Source of the DNA: Halobacteriales archaeon QH_6_64_20
Lineage (GTDB): Archaea > Halobacteriota > Halobacteria > Halobacteriales > Halococcaceae
Direction of reading: 5' to 3'
DNA length: 40,340 bases
Assembly (NCBI GenBank): GCA_003021235.1
Contig: PXQR01000012.1
Span: forward strand, 11,451-51,790
The notes beneath the pieces were generated by a model. That model worked only from the letters and a program-made list of their open reading frames with translations, made no database searches and was not told the DNA's origin. Below are positions 7,650-16,532 of this stretch, piece after piece. Numbering within the stretch: the first letter of the stretch is position 1; each line of letters opens with the position of its first letter. Made by a program: the position numbers and the translations under genes.

Positions 7650-9176
7650 ATGGTCGGCCAGGGAGCGGGGGTCACGCTGATCGCCTTCTGGGCGGTGACG
7701 ATGATCGGGCTGGCGTACTACATCTACCGGCGTCAGAACGTCACCGACACGAAGGAGTTCATCACGGCCGGGGGGCGCGCGCAGGTCGGGCTCACGACCG
7801 CGAGCTTTGCGGTGACGTGGATGTGGGCCGGTGACGTGCTCGGCGTTCCCGAATACGTCGGTATCACGGGTATCGCGGGCATCTGGATGTACGCCGCTCC
7901 CGCCGTCCTGTCCTCGCTGATCGTGATCCCTTTCGCACTCCGGATGCGGAGACTCTTTCCGCAGGGGCTGACGTATAGCGAGTACTTCATCGAGCGCTTC
8001 GGCAAGCGCGCACACCTCGCCGTGATCGCAGTGCTCCTCTACACGATGGTTCTGGGGGGTGTGATCCAGTTGTACGTCGGCGGCGCGGTCATCGGCGGAC
8101 TGACCGGGATCAGTACGACGGTGGTGATCGCGGCGCTCATGGGCGTCGTGGGGATCTACATCCTTCTCGGTGGGCTCTGGAGTTCGATGACGACCGACTT
8201 CGTCCAGTTCCTCAGCGCGATCGCAATCACGCTCGTGTTCGTCCCCTTCCTCGTCTTCGAGGCCGGCGGTCCGGGTGCGATCTACGACTCGATGACCACG
8301 AATCTCGGCTCGCAGGCTCCGGCCTTCCTCAGCATGGCGAATGTATCCGCGATCGAGGATCTCTTTTTGCCCTACGCGCTCGGATTGGGGGTCTGGGGCG
8401 TCGTGAGCCTCGCGACCTGGCAACGCGTGTTCGCCGTTCGTCGGGATAAGACGTCGAGATTCCTCACGGTCGGCGGCATCGGCGTCTTTACCACGATCTC
8501 GATGTACGGCGTGATCGGCGTGGTGGGTCTGGCGGCCTTCCCGGAGGTCGCACCCGGGAACATCACGATCGAGACGTTAGGATTGCTCCCCGAGTGGGCG
8601 ACGGTCGTCTTCCTATTAGTGGTGCTCATGGTGCTCGGCTCCTCGACCGATTCGTACCTGACCGCAATCGCGAGCCTCACCGCCCGGGACATCTACTTCC
8701 GCCATATAGACACGGAGGCGAGCGACGCCGCTCAGCTCCGGGTCGCGCGCGGTGCGAGCATCGGCTTCGCGGTCGTGATCTTCGCCGCGACGGTGTGGGC
8801 GCTTTCGAACCTGGGGTTCGTTCGGTTGTTGCTCATCGGCGGGATCGGCGCGTCGGGGCTCGTCGGCCCGTTCGCGCTCTCGTTGTTCTGGCGGCGGACG
8901 AGTTCTGCGGGCTTCGTCACGGGCGTCGTCGTGAGCCAGTTGCTCACGGGATTCCTGTTGCTCGGCAATGCCGGGTTCCCGCTGTGGATCGAGTTACAGC
9001 TCTGGGAGATCATGGCGGTCGGCCACCTCGTGTCGAGTTCGCTCGCGTTCGGCGTGAGTCTCGTCTCGCCGGACGACTTCCGCTTCGAGACGATCGCCCA
9101 GGGAGGGTCGGAGATCGCCGCCGACGGCGGTGAGACGGATACGGGGGCAGGGACGGAAACTGGAGGCGAGCGATGA
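7650..9176 (+). CDS. sodium:solute symporter (SSF family)
   Basis: A 508-aa polytopic membrane protein with about 13 predicted helices, starting with a hydrophobic helix directly after the N-terminus. The segment GLWSSMTTDFVQFLSA (about residues 172-187) is the SSF signature around the fifth or sixth helix. A strong Shine-Dalgarno-like GAGGGAGG at 7635-7643 fixes the ATG at 7650. The C-terminal tail is acidic and Gly/Thr-rich. It imports a solute (amino acid, amine, urea-like compound or organic acid) with Na+. It overlaps the next gene by ATGA, so the two are probably co-translated. Confidence 0.92.
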   Translation: MVGQGAGVTLIAFWAVTMIGLAYYIYRRQNVTDTKEFITAGGRAQVGLTTASFAVTWMWAGDVLGVPEYVGITGIAGIWMYAAPAVLSSLIVIPFALRMRRLFPQGLTYSEYFIERFGKRAHLAVIAVLLYTMVLGGVIQLYVGGAVIGGLTGISTTVVIAALMGVVGIYILLGGLWSSMTTDFVQFLSAIAITLVFVPFLVFEAGGPGAIYDSMTTNLGSQAPAFLSMANVSAIEDLFLPYALGLGVWGVVSLATWQRVFAVRRDKTSRFLTVGGIGVFTTISMYGVIGVVGLAAFPEVAPGNITIETLGLLPEWATVVFLLVVLMVLGSSTDSYLTAIASLTARDIYFRHIDTEASDAAQLRVARGASIGFAVVIFAATVWALSNLGFVRLLLIGGIGASGLVGPFALSLFWRRTSSAGFVTGVVVSQLLTGFLLLGNAGFPLWIELQLWEIMAVGHLVSSSLAFGVSLVSPDDFRFETIAQGGSEIAADGGETDTGAGTETGGER

Positions 9177-9400
9177 TCGGCGAGACGGGCTTTAGGGTCC
9201 TATTGATAGGGTTTTGGCTCGCGGAGTTCGCCTTCGCCGCGCTGGTCACCTACTGGTTCGTCGGCGAGGGGTTTTCCGACGACGAAGACGTCGAAAGCGG
9301 GCCGAAGCCACTCGAATCGAGCGGATATACCCTCCGGTCGCTCGCGATGTGGGGCGGTTTCTTTGTCGTCCTGCTTGCCATGATCACCCTCGGAGCCTGA
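9173..9400 (+). CDS. small two-helix membrane protein coupled to the symporter, 75 aa
   Basis: The ATG overlaps the symporter stop codon (ATGA at 9173-9176), a sign of translational coupling. The product has two hydrophobic helices (about residues 7-28 and 52-73) separated by an acidic loop. Small two-helix partners next to sodium:solute symporters are known (for example YhdT-type proteins next to PanF), but this one shows no clear motif and I assign no function beyond probable accessory subunit or stabiliser of the transporter. Confidence 0.75.
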   Translation: MIGETGFRVLLIGFWLAEFAFAALVTYWFVGEGFSDDEDVESGPKPLESSGYTLRSLAMWGGFFVVLLAMITLGA

Positions 9401-9437
9401 GTGGTTCAGCTCGAGTACCGACTCGACCGCGGATCAG

Positions 9438-10562
9438 TCAGTCATCGTAGTCGAAGAGGCCCCGTTCTTCGATCGCCGCTTCGGCGCTCGGGAGCGAGCG
9501 GAGATCGCTCCGGGAGCGGGTACCGAAGAGGGTGTCCCAGTCGTCAGCGAGTCCGCGCTCGCAGAGTAGTGCTACGGCGATCTCGGCGATTCCCCCGTAG
9601 GTGAGCGAGGCGAACTCCCAGCCCGGTCCCCCGAGCGGGAAGGGACCCGGTTCGCGCGGCCGGCGAACGTCGACGACGCCGCCGAGCGACGCGGCGGTTC
9701 CCTCGGCGAGGTCGCGGGCCTCGCCGAAGCGCGCGAGCGGGAACTCCCGGTTGTCGACGATCAGCGTCCCGGTACCGCCGTCGAGCGCGGGGTCGACGTC
9801 CGTCCGGCCGGCCTCGATCAACAGGCTCACGACGTCCATCGTCGACCCCTCGCCGCTGATGGCGTCGACGTAGCGTACTACTTCGTCGCCGTTTCCATGA
9901 TATTCGACGAGGCCCGCAGTCGTCAGGTCGGCGTCGATTCCCCAGGAGAGCAAGCTTCCGTCCAGCGTGATGCTCGACGGGAAGGCCAGTCGGACTCGAT
10001 CATCGCTTTCGTTGCCGACTTCACTCTCGCCATCGGTCTCTCGCCTATTCCTAAGTCGGTTCGCGCTCCCGACAGTACCGTTGCAGTCGACGTCGCCGCC
10101 GCTGGCGTCACTGTCCTCATCGGCCTCGACGATCCCCACCGAAGCCGGGCCGAGCGGCGAGTCGTCGAGCGTCCGCAGTGCGTCGAAAACGGCGGGAAGC
10201 GAGTCCCGTGGCACCGTCACCGTCCCGACGACGAGATCGCCCGAATCCTCGGTGGGGTCGTAGGTGACCCGACTGGTGAGCATGGCGATGCGTTCACGGA
10301 CTCGTTCGAGCCGGCCGCTGACGTCGCCGCGATCGAGTTCCGCGCGGCCGGCGGCCGTGAGGCGACGACCTCGGCCGGGTACCTTCGCGGTAAACCCCGC
10401 CTCGTCGAGATCGGCGAGCGCGAGGCGGATCGTCCGGTCCTCGATACGGTACCCCCGATGATGCATGCGCTCGGTGAGCCGGATGCTCCCGACGGGTTCG
10501 TGCGTGTTCACGAGGCGAAGCAGGTCGTAGGTTCGCCGATCGAGGTCCGGGTCCCCGAGCAT
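9438..10562 (-). CDS. NrpR-like transcriptional regulator (DUF128)
   Basis: A 374-aa protein. The first 75 residues are a winged helix (RLTERMHHRGYRIEDRT followed by LDEAGFTAKVPGRGRRLTAAG, given as segments), and the rest is the NrpR/DUF128 regulatory domain beginning around RIAMLTSRVTYDPTEDSG. In methanogens NrpR represses nitrogen-assimilation genes and is released by 2-oxoglutarate. The haloarchaeal relatives are not characterised to my knowledge. The first ATG in a protein-like context is at 10562; the open frame continues upstream only as noncoding sequence antisense to the ureohydrolase. A Ser/Asp/Gly-rich linker lies in the middle. It lies between the symporter and ureohydrolase operons, so it may control them in response to nitrogen status. 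Confidence 0.8.
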   Translation of the reverse strand: MLGDPDLDRRTYDLLRLVNTHEPVGSIRLTERMHHRGYRIEDRTIRLALADLDEAGFTAKVPGRGRRLTAAGRAELDRGDVSGRLERVRERIAMLTSRVTYDPTEDSGDLVVGTVTVPRDSLPAVFDALRTLDDSPLGPASVGIVEADEDSDASGGDVDCNGTVGSANRLRNRRETDGESEVGNESDDRVRLAFPSSITLDGSLLSWGIDADLTTAGLVEYHGNGDEVVRYVDAISGEGSTMDVVSLLIEAGRTDVDPALDGGTGTLIVDNREFPLARFGEARDLAEGTAASLGGVVDVRRPREPGPFPLGGPGWEFASLTYGGIAEIAVALLCERGLADDWDTLFGTRSRSDLRSLPSAEAAIEERGLFDYDD

Positions 10563-10814
10563 CGTCCGAAGGACTCGGTATCGAAGCGTCTTAGCTGTGT
10601 CCGGATCGATCCGCTCTCCCGGTCGATCGAGCGAGCCAGGACACCCGAGAGAGGACGATCGGCGACACGCACGAGGGGGTGGAACTATATTGCCGCCCCG
10701 AGTAGAGCGGGTCGTGACCGAACGAATCACGGCAGTTCGATCGAAGGCGTGGACGAAAACGACTATTGACGAGGGAAGCGGGGAACGAAGCGGCCGCGGA
10801 GCCGGGAGCCGATC

Positions 10815-11828
10815 GTGAGCGATACCGAGAACTCGCCGGCGGCGGCGTTTCGCGAGGGCCACTCGGGCGCGAACGTCGAACTCGGGTACGCCGGGATCGA
10901 CACCTTCCTCAAGGCACCACAGCGGGCCGTCGAAGACGTGGTCGAAGAGGACGCGGCGGTGCTCGGCGCGCCGTACGACGGCGCGGTGAGCAACCGCCCC
11001 GGCGCGCGCTACGGGCCCCGTGCGCTGCGGCAGGCGAGCGGCTGGTGGGCGTACCTCTCGGGATACAAGGGCGGGCTCACCAACATGCGTACCGGCCGGC
11101 AGGTCGATTATTCGACGCTCTCGCTCGCCGACTGTGGGGACGTCCCGGTCTTCCCGATGGATCGGGAGAAAACGGCCGAGAGCATCGCCGCATACGTCGC
11201 GACCGTCACCGCGGGGGAAACGATGCCCGTGCTCCTGGGGGGCGACCACTACTGTACGCTCCCCGCCGTCCGCGGGTTCGCCGAGGGAAGCGAAAACGAA
11301 ACGGTGGGACTCGTCCAGATCGACGCGCATACCGATACGACGGGAGACAGTGCCGTCTTCGGCGAGCACTTTCACGGATCGAGCACCCATCACATCGCAA
11401 CCTCGCAGTATAGCGACTACGAGCACGTGAGCCAGGTGGGGATCCGGGGCTACGAGTCGCCGGAGTTCTTCGAGTTCGCCGACGAGGTGGGTCTTTCCTG
11501 TTATACGATGGGTGACGTGCGCGAACAGGGGATCGGACAAGTAGTCGAGGCGGCGATCGAGGTGGCCGCGGCGGAGACCGACAGCGTGTACGTCACCTTC
11601 GACATCGACGGGGTGGACCCGAGCGTCGCGCCCGGCACCGGCACGCCGTGTCCGGGGGGGCTTTCGGCCCACGAGGCGCTCGCGGTCATGGAACTGCTCG
11701 GCACTCACGACGCGGTCGGCGCGCTCGACCTGATGGAGGTCGCCCCGCCGTACGACCCGACGGAGGGAACGAGTCGGCTCGGGGCCTATCTGCTCGTGTC
11801 CTTCCTCGAACGTCGGTTCGCCGAGTAA
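10815..11828 (+). CDS. ureohydrolase (agmatinase/arginase/guanidinase family)
   Basis: A 337-aa enzyme that starts with GTG at 10815. All binuclear manganese ligands are present: the His of GGDH (about residue 143), DAHTD (about residues 171-175) and DIDGVDP (about residues 257-263). The family hydrolyses guanidino groups, releasing urea. An N-terminal extension of about 40 residues (EGHSGANVELGYAGIDTFLK) is longer than in classical agmatinases. Specificity (agmatine, arginine, guanidinobutyrate, guanidine, proclavaminate) cannot be read off. Its place between an NrpR-like regulator and the pxp/biotin carboxylase group suggests the urea-like product is processed further. Confidence 0.88.
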   Translation: MSDTENSPAAAFREGHSGANVELGYAGIDTFLKAPQRAVEDVVEEDAAVLGAPYDGAVSNRPGARYGPRALRQASGWWAYLSGYKGGLTNMRTGRQVDYSTLSLADCGDVPVFPMDREKTAESIAAYVATVTAGETMPVLLGGDHYCTLPAVRGFAEGSENETVGLVQIDAHTDTTGDSAVFGEHFHGSSTHHIATSQYSDYEHVSQVGIRGYESPEFFEFADEVGLSCYTMGDVREQGIGQVVEAAIEVAAAETDSVYVTFDIDGVDPSVAPGTGTPCPGGLSAHEALAVMELLGTHDAVGALDLMEVAPPYDPTEGTSRLGAYLLVSFLERRFAE

Positions 11829-11960
11829 CCGACACCGCTGTGAGATGCGAGAGGGCAGCGTTGACTTGCCCAATTGCCCGCCGGACAACCATCGCGGGCG
11901 GGACTGAAAGGGGCCGGCGCGGTCGGCGTTCTCGTGAGCGACTGACGGGAGCGAACGAGA

Positions 11961-12217
11961 GCTCGAAAGTCGAGCGAAGTCGTTCGAGAGAGCTTCGCTC
12001 TCTCGTGATGACGAAACGGCGAAGCCGTTTCGAACCACGAGGCTTTCGTAGAACCCCGGCGTTCACGAGAGCTCGCTCTCGTGAGCCAGCAGGATCGCAC
12101 TGCGATCCTGCGACGACGTAAGCACTGGAGCGACCGAGCACAGCGAGGGAACGAAGCGCGTGGTTCGAAAGGCGCGGAGCGCCTTTCGTCATCACAAAAG
12201 ACGCCAAGCGTCTTTTG
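11961..12217. repeat. array of short perfect hairpins in a 430-bp gene-free gap
   Basis: The gap 11829-12259 holds no gene I can support, but it is packed with perfect inverted repeats with tiny loops: 11961-11975 (6-bp arms, 3-nt loop), 11985-12005 (9, 3), 12012-12032 (9, 3), 12063-12084 (10, 2), 12089-12111 (10, 3), 12166-12188 (10, 3) and 12195-12217 (10, 3). The flanks of the third and sixth are inverted copies of each other: gtgatgacgaaa at 12005-12016 pairs with tttcgtcatcac at 12184-12195, and tttcgaaccacg at 12028-12039 pairs with cgtggttcgaaa at 12159-12170, while the cores between them differ. Confidence 0.85.
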
Positions 12218-12259
12218 AACGACAACGAGCCGCGGGTAGCGAGGGACGCTCGGAGCCGT

Positions 12260-13027
12260 ATGACGCGCACGCGAATCGACCTCAACTGCGACATGGGCGA
12301 GAGCTTCGGGAACTGGGAGATGGGCCGCGACGAGGAGGTCATGCCCTACATCACGTCCGCGAACGTCGCTGGCGGATTCCACGCGGGCGACCCGCACGTC
12401 ATGCGCGAGACGGTCGAACTGGCCGCCGACTACGACGTCGGCGTCGGCGTCCACCCGGGATTCCCGGACAAGGCGGGCTTCGGCCGGCGGACAATGGACG
12501 CCTCGCCCGAGGAGGTCCGCGATTACGTGCTCTACCAGCTCGGCGCGCTCGACGCGTTCGCACGCCGGCGGGGGACTCGGCTCACGCACGTCAAGCCCCA
12601 CGGCGCGATGTACACGATGCTGTCGGACAGTCCCGAACACGCCCGCGCGGTCATGGAAGCTATTCTGGAGGTAGACCCGGAGCTAGTCTACCTCGCGACG
12701 GATTCCAATATCTACGAGACCGCCCAGGAGTTCGACGACGTTCGAGCGGTGTTCGAGGGGTACGTCGACCTCCGGTATAACGCGGATCGCAGTCTCATCG
12801 TCGAGAAACAGCTGACGCCCAAACCCACCGACGAGGTCGTCGAGCGGTTCGTCGACATCGCGACCGAGGGCGTAGTCGAAGCCGAGAACGGCGAGACGAT
12901 CGAGGTTCCCGCCGAAAGCATCTGTATCCACGGCGACGGGCCGAACGCGGTCGAGTACCTGGAAGGTATCCACGAGGCGGCCGCCGAACACGACATCGAA
13001 CTCGCCGGTCTCGACGCGCTCGCCTGA
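12260..13027 (+). CDS. pxpA: LamB/YcsF family protein, 5-oxoprolinase subunit A
   Basis: A 255-aa protein with the family hallmark N-terminus (IDLNCDMGESFG, then SANVAGGFHAGDP and GVHPGFPDK) and the later HVKPHGAMY motif. PxpA is the subunit that opens and hydrolyses the lactam ring of 5-oxoproline together with PxpB and PxpC. The ATG at 12260 was chosen because family members start within a few residues of the IDLNCD motif. The pxpB-pxpC pair follows 1.6 kb downstream, with the biotin carboxylase on the opposite strand between. Confidence 0.9.
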   Translation: MTRTRIDLNCDMGESFGNWEMGRDEEVMPYITSANVAGGFHAGDPHVMRETVELAADYDVGVGVHPGFPDKAGFGRRTMDASPEEVRDYVLYQLGALDAFARRRGTRLTHVKPHGAMYTMLSDSPEHARAVMEAILEVDPELVYLATDSNIYETAQEFDDVRAVFEGYVDLRYNADRSLIVEKQLTPKPTDEVVERFVDIATEGVVEAENGETIEVPAESICIHGDGPNAVEYLEGIHEAAAEHDIELAGLDALA

Positions 13028-13144
13028 AGACAGCACCGAGCGTTTCGATGTTCGGGTACGTGAGAGGAGACGGATCGTGGAGCCGAGCCGGGTCGGATCG
13101 AGTTAGGACAGGTCGAGTCGGAGCAACGGGATCGAGTCAGTGAG

Positions 13145-14521
13145 TCAGGAGCCATCGTTCCCGTCGTCGGTCGTCTCGGGGTCGAACTCGAAGTCCTCGT
13201 CGACGAACTTCGTGGTGTACTCGCCAGCGAGGAACCGGTCGTCGTCGAGAACCGCCGAGTGAAACGGGATCGTCGTCGGGATCCCCTCGATGTCGGCCTC
13301 CCGGAGGGCCCGTTTCCCCCGCTCGATCGCTTCTCCACGATCGGCTCCCCGGACGAGGAACTTCGCGACCATCGAATCGTAAAACGGGGAGACTTCGTCG
13401 TCCTCGTCGACCCCATCGTCGACACGAACCCCGATACCCCGCGGCGGCCGATACCGTTCGAGGGGCCCCGGGCGGGGCATAAAGTCGTTCGCGGGGTCCT
13501 CGGCGTTGATCCGGAACTCGATCGCCGCCCCTCGCGGATCGACGTCGCTTTGAGTGAACGATAGCTCATCGCCGGCCGCGACGCGCAGTTGGGTCTTCAC
13601 CAGGTCGATTCCCGTCACGGCCTCGGTGATCGTGTGTTCGACCTGAATTCTGGTATTGGCTTCGAGGAAGTAAAACTCGCCGTCCTCGTAGAGGAACTCG
13701 ACGGTCCCCGCGTTGACGTATCCTGCCTCTTCCATGCCGCGGCGCGCCGCCTCGCAGAGTTCGTCCCGGGTTTCTTCCTCGAGGGCGGGCGAGGGAGTCT
13801 CCTCGATCAGTTTCTGCTGGCGGCGCTGGACGCTACAGTCGCGCTCGCCGAGGTGACGGACGTTCCCGTGCTCGTCGGCGATTACCTGGACCTCGACGTG
13901 TCGAGGGCGCTCTAAGAACTTCTCGACGTAGACGGTCGGATCGTCGAAAAAGTCCTTCCCCTCGCGTTTGGCCGATCGGAGCGCGTCTTCGACTTCGCTT
14001 TCCTCGCTTACCACGACGAGCCCGCGGCCGCCGCCGCCGCCCGCCGCCTTGATCGCGACGGGGTAGCCGTAGTCGTCGGCGAACTCGTAGACCTCCCCGG
14101 GCTCGGTAACCGGATCGATCGTTCCGGGGACAACCGGGACGTCTGCAGCCTGCATCTCCGCCCGTGCCCTCGTCTTCTGACCTAAACGTTCCATTACCTC
14201 GCTCGGCGGTCCGATCCAGACGAGTCCTTCGTCCTCGACCCGTGCGGCGAACCCCGCGTTCTCGGCGAAGAAACCGTAGCCCGGATGGATCGCGTCGGCA
14301 CCGGCTTCGTGGGCGGCGTCGATTATCGTGTCGGCGTCGAGGTAGCTCTCGGTCGCCGACGACTCGCCGACGCGGATCGCCCGGTCGGCCTGGCGAACGT
14401 GTTTGGCCGTCTCGTCGGCGTCGCTGTAGACTGAAATCGCCTCGATACCGAGTTCGTGACACGCTTGGATAACACGAACGGCGATCTCCCCACGGTTGGC
14501 GATGAGGACGCGTTCGATCAT
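13145..14521 (-). CDS. accC: biotin carboxylase subunit (acetyl-CoA carboxylase-type AccC)
   Basis: A 458-aa stand-alone biotin carboxylase. It has the N-terminal [10 protein letters not shown] pre-ATP-grasp motif, the glycine-rich loop [11 protein letters not shown], the [15 protein letters not shown] bicarbonate/ATP segment and the catalytic [14 protein letters not shown] segment (usual sequence [14 protein letters not shown], so two substitutions). It carboxylates biotin on a carrier protein with ATP and bicarbonate. It is shorter than haloarchaeal acyl-CoA carboxylase alpha chains, which carry their own biotin domain; the carrier here is the separate 81-aa protein at 16699. A TATA-like gctaaatac at 14545-14553 puts transcription start next to the ATG. 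It is divergent from pxpB. Confidence 0.93.
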   Translation of the reverse strand: MIERVLIANRGEIAVRVIQACHELGIEAISVYSDADETAKHVRQADRAIRVGESSATESYLDADTIIDAAHEAGADAIHPGYGFFAENAGFAARVEDEGLVWIGPPSEVMERLGQKTRARAEMQAADVPVVPGTIDPVTEPGEVYEFADDYGYPVAIKAAGGGGGRGLVVVSEESEVEDALRSAKREGKDFFDDPTVYVEKFLERPRHVEVQVIADEHGNVRHLGERDCSVQRRQQKLIEETPSPALEEETRDELCEAARRGMEEAGYVNAGTVEFLYEDGEFYFLEANTRIQVEHTITEAVTGIDLVKTQLRVAAGDELSFTQSDVDPRGAAIEFRINAEDPANDFMPRPGPLERYRPPRGIGVRVDDGVDEDDEVSPFYDSMVAKFLVRGADRGEAIERGKRALREADIEGIPTTIPFHSAVLDDDRFLAGEYTTKFVDEDFEFDPETTDDGNDGS

Positions 14522-14630
14522 GACTCCGCTCTCGTGCGAGGGCGGCTAAATACCCACGCCTCCGCCGACTGCTCGTCCGCTGACGATGGCCGCCGAGCGC
14601 CTATGTCGCTGGCTGACCGCGGCGACCGGC

Positions 14631-14640
14631 ACCTTTTCCT
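14631..14640 (+). promoter_or_regulatory. TATA-like box for pxpB operon
   Basis: The T-rich accttttcct is 27-37 bp upstream of the ATG at 14668, matching a leaderless haloarchaeal promoter and favouring that start over the GTG at 14641. Confidence 0.35.
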
Positions 14641-14667
14641 GTGGTACCGTCGAATACAGACTCTGAG

Positions 14668-15573
14668 ATGGCCGCCGAACGAATCGCACACAAAGACCTC
14701 CCCGAGCCCCGGTACGAACACGGGGCCGACGACTACGTGTTCGTCGAACTCGATCGGGAGATGAGCTTCGACGCCAACTTCCGGTCGATGGCGATTACCC
14801 AGGAGATCGCGGAGCGCGACCTCGCGGGCGTCGAGGAGATCTGTCCGGGCAACGCCTCGTATCTGATCCGGTTCGATCCCGAGGAACTCGCCCCCGACGA
14901 ACTCGTCGAGCGACTCAAATCGGTCGCCGCCGAGACGGACATCACCGAGTACCGCTGGGAGACACGAGTTATCGACTTCCCGGTGCTCTACGCCGACGAG
15001 TGGACCCACGAGACGGTCATGAACTTCCGCGAGAACCACCAGGACCCCGAGGCCACGGATTTAGAGTACTCCGCGCGCATCAACGGGTTCGACTCCGCCG
15101 AGGCGTTCATCGACGCCCATTCCGGAGCGCCACACCTGGTGACGATGATGGGCTTCGTTCCAGGACTGCCCTTCTGCTTCCAGATGGTTCCCCGGGACCG
15201 CCAGATCGAAGTGCCGAAATACGTCGAGCCACGGACGAACACGCCTTCCCGGGCCGTCGGGTACGGCGGGGCCTTTACCGCCGTCTACCCCGTGCAGGGC
15301 GCGGGTGGCTATCAGCTGTACGGTCGGACCCCGATCGAGGTGTTAGACGTCGATCAACGCCTCCCCGACTTCGCCGAATCGATTGTCTTTCCCCAACCCG
15401 GCGACGTGCTCAACTTCCGGCGGATCGACCGCGAGGAGTACGACGCGATCCGCGAGGAGGTCGAAGCCGGCAGCTACGAGTACCCGATCAAGGAGACGGA
15501 CTTCGCCCCGGAGGACTTCTTCGAAGCACCGGACGAGTACAACGAGAAGCTACTGGAGGGACTGTACGCGTGA
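14668..15573 (+). CDS. pxpB: 5-oxoprolinase subunit B (KipI / allophanate hydrolase subunit 1 family)
   Basis: A 301-aa protein. The family motif MGFVPGLPFC, followed by a PRTNTPSRAVGYGG segment and the VYPVQGAGGYQLYGRTP segment, identifies the KipI/PxpB carboxyltransferase-half domain that is fused to KipA in urea carboxylase. The N-terminal portion (first 90 residues) is the usual small alpha/beta lobe. The ATG at 14668 follows a TATA-like box. It overlaps pxpC by GTGA, so the two subunits are translated together and presumably form a complex with PxpA and, in this setting, with the biotin carboxylase and carrier. Confidence 0.9.
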   Translation: MAAERIAHKDLPEPRYEHGADDYVFVELDREMSFDANFRSMAITQEIAERDLAGVEEICPGNASYLIRFDPEELAPDELVERLKSVAAETDITEYRWETRVIDFPVLYADEWTHETVMNFRENHQDPEATDLEYSARINGFDSAEAFIDAHSGAPHLVTMMGFVPGLPFCFQMVPRDRQIEVPKYVEPRTNTPSRAVGYGGAFTAVYPVQGAGGYQLYGRTPIEVLDVDQRLPDFAESIVFPQPGDVLNFRRIDREEYDAIREEVEAGSYEYPIKETDFAPEDFFEAPDEYNEKLLEGLYA

Positions 15574-16532
15574 TCGAAGTCCTCGACGGCGGGCTCTCCT
15601 CGACGATCCAGGACGACGGCCGATTCGGCCAGTATCACATCGGAATGCCGCCCTCGGGCGCGATGGACGGGTTCGCCCACCGCGTGGCGAACGCGCTGGT
15701 CGGCAACGACGCCGACCGCGCGACGATCGAGATGACCTACGGGGGGTGTGACCTCCGGTTCGATGAGAACGCCGTCGTCGCGCTGGCGGGCGCGGCGATG
15801 GACGGCGACCTCGGCGAGGAGTCGATTCCGATGTGGGAATCGGTCGCCGTCGACGCCGGCGACGAACTCTCGCTGGAGTTCGCGACGACCGGCGCGCGGA
15901 CCTACCTCGCGGTCGCGGGGGGTATCGACGTCGAACCGGTCATGGGAAGCCGGTCGACGTACACGCTCGTCGGCATCGGGGGCCACGAGGGTCGGACCCT
16001 CGAAGCGGGCGACCGGCTCGCGGTCGGCGACTCGGCTGCCGACCCGGCCGATCTCGCCGGACGGTCGATTTCCGACGAGCACGTCCCCGAGTACGACGAG
16101 ACCATCCGGATCGTGCTCGGCCTCTGTGAGTATCGACTCACCGACGACAGCCGGGAGGAACTGTGTTCGACCGAGTGGAAAGTAACCCCGGAGGCCGACC
16201 GGGTCGGCTACCGGTTGGAGGGCGTCGAACTCGACTTCGAGCCGCGCGAGCAACCGTTCGGGGCCGGCCCCGATCCGTCGAACGTCGTCGACCTGGGGTA
16301 TCCGGTCGGGTCGATCCAGGTACCGACGAAACCGATCGTGTTAATGCGCGACGCGGTTACCGGCGGCGGGTACGCGACCGTCGCGACGGTGATCAGTCCG
16401 GACCGGGACTTGCTCGCACAGTGTCGGACACACCAATCGATCCGCTTCGAGGCGGTCTCGGTCGAAGAGGCCGTCGAGGCCCGCCGCCGGCGACGGGAAC
16501 GCCTCGCGGAGATCACCGAGGGCCTGCAATGA
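15570..16532 (+). CDS. pxpC: 5-oxoprolinase subunit C (KipA / biotin-dependent carboxyltransferase family)
   Basis: A 320-aa protein starting with GTG at 15570, overlapping the pxpB stop (GTGA). The N-terminal DDGRFGQYHIGMPPSGAMD segment is diagnostic of the KipA/PxpC family; the later PTKPIVLMRDAVTGGGYATVATV segment (given as two parts elsewhere in the family) contains the conserved TGGGY. In urea carboxylase the same fold is the second half of the carboxyltransferase domain. With PxpB it forms either an ATP-dependent 5-oxoprolinase or, with biotin carboxylase, a carboxyltransferase. The stop overlaps a small ORF that leads into the biotin-carrier gene. Confidence 0.9.
   Translation: MIEVLDGGLSSTIQDDGRFGQYHIGMPPSGAMDGFAHRVANALVGNDADRATIEMTYGGCDLRFDENAVVALAGAAMDGDLGEESIPMWESVAVDAGDELSLEFATTGARTYLAVAGGIDVEPVMGSRSTYTLVGIGGHEGRTLEAGDRLAVGDSAADPADLAGRSISDEHVPEYDETIRIVLGLCEYRLTDDSREELCSTEWKVTPEADRVGYRLEGVELDFEPREQPFGAGPDPSNVVDLGYPVGSIQVPTKPIVLMRDAVTGGGYATVATVISPDRDLLAQCRTHQSIRFEAVSVEEAVEARRRRRERLAEITEGLQ

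Noticed and set aside
10563..12038. Upstream extension of the NrpR-like frame to 12038
   Set aside because: It runs antisense to the ureohydrolase, which has all its metal ligands; family similarity starts only at the ATG at 10562.
11961..12217. CRISPR array in the hairpin-rich gap
   Set aside because: The repeats are perfect hairpins with differing sequences and no constant repeat/spacer pattern, and no cas genes are nearby.
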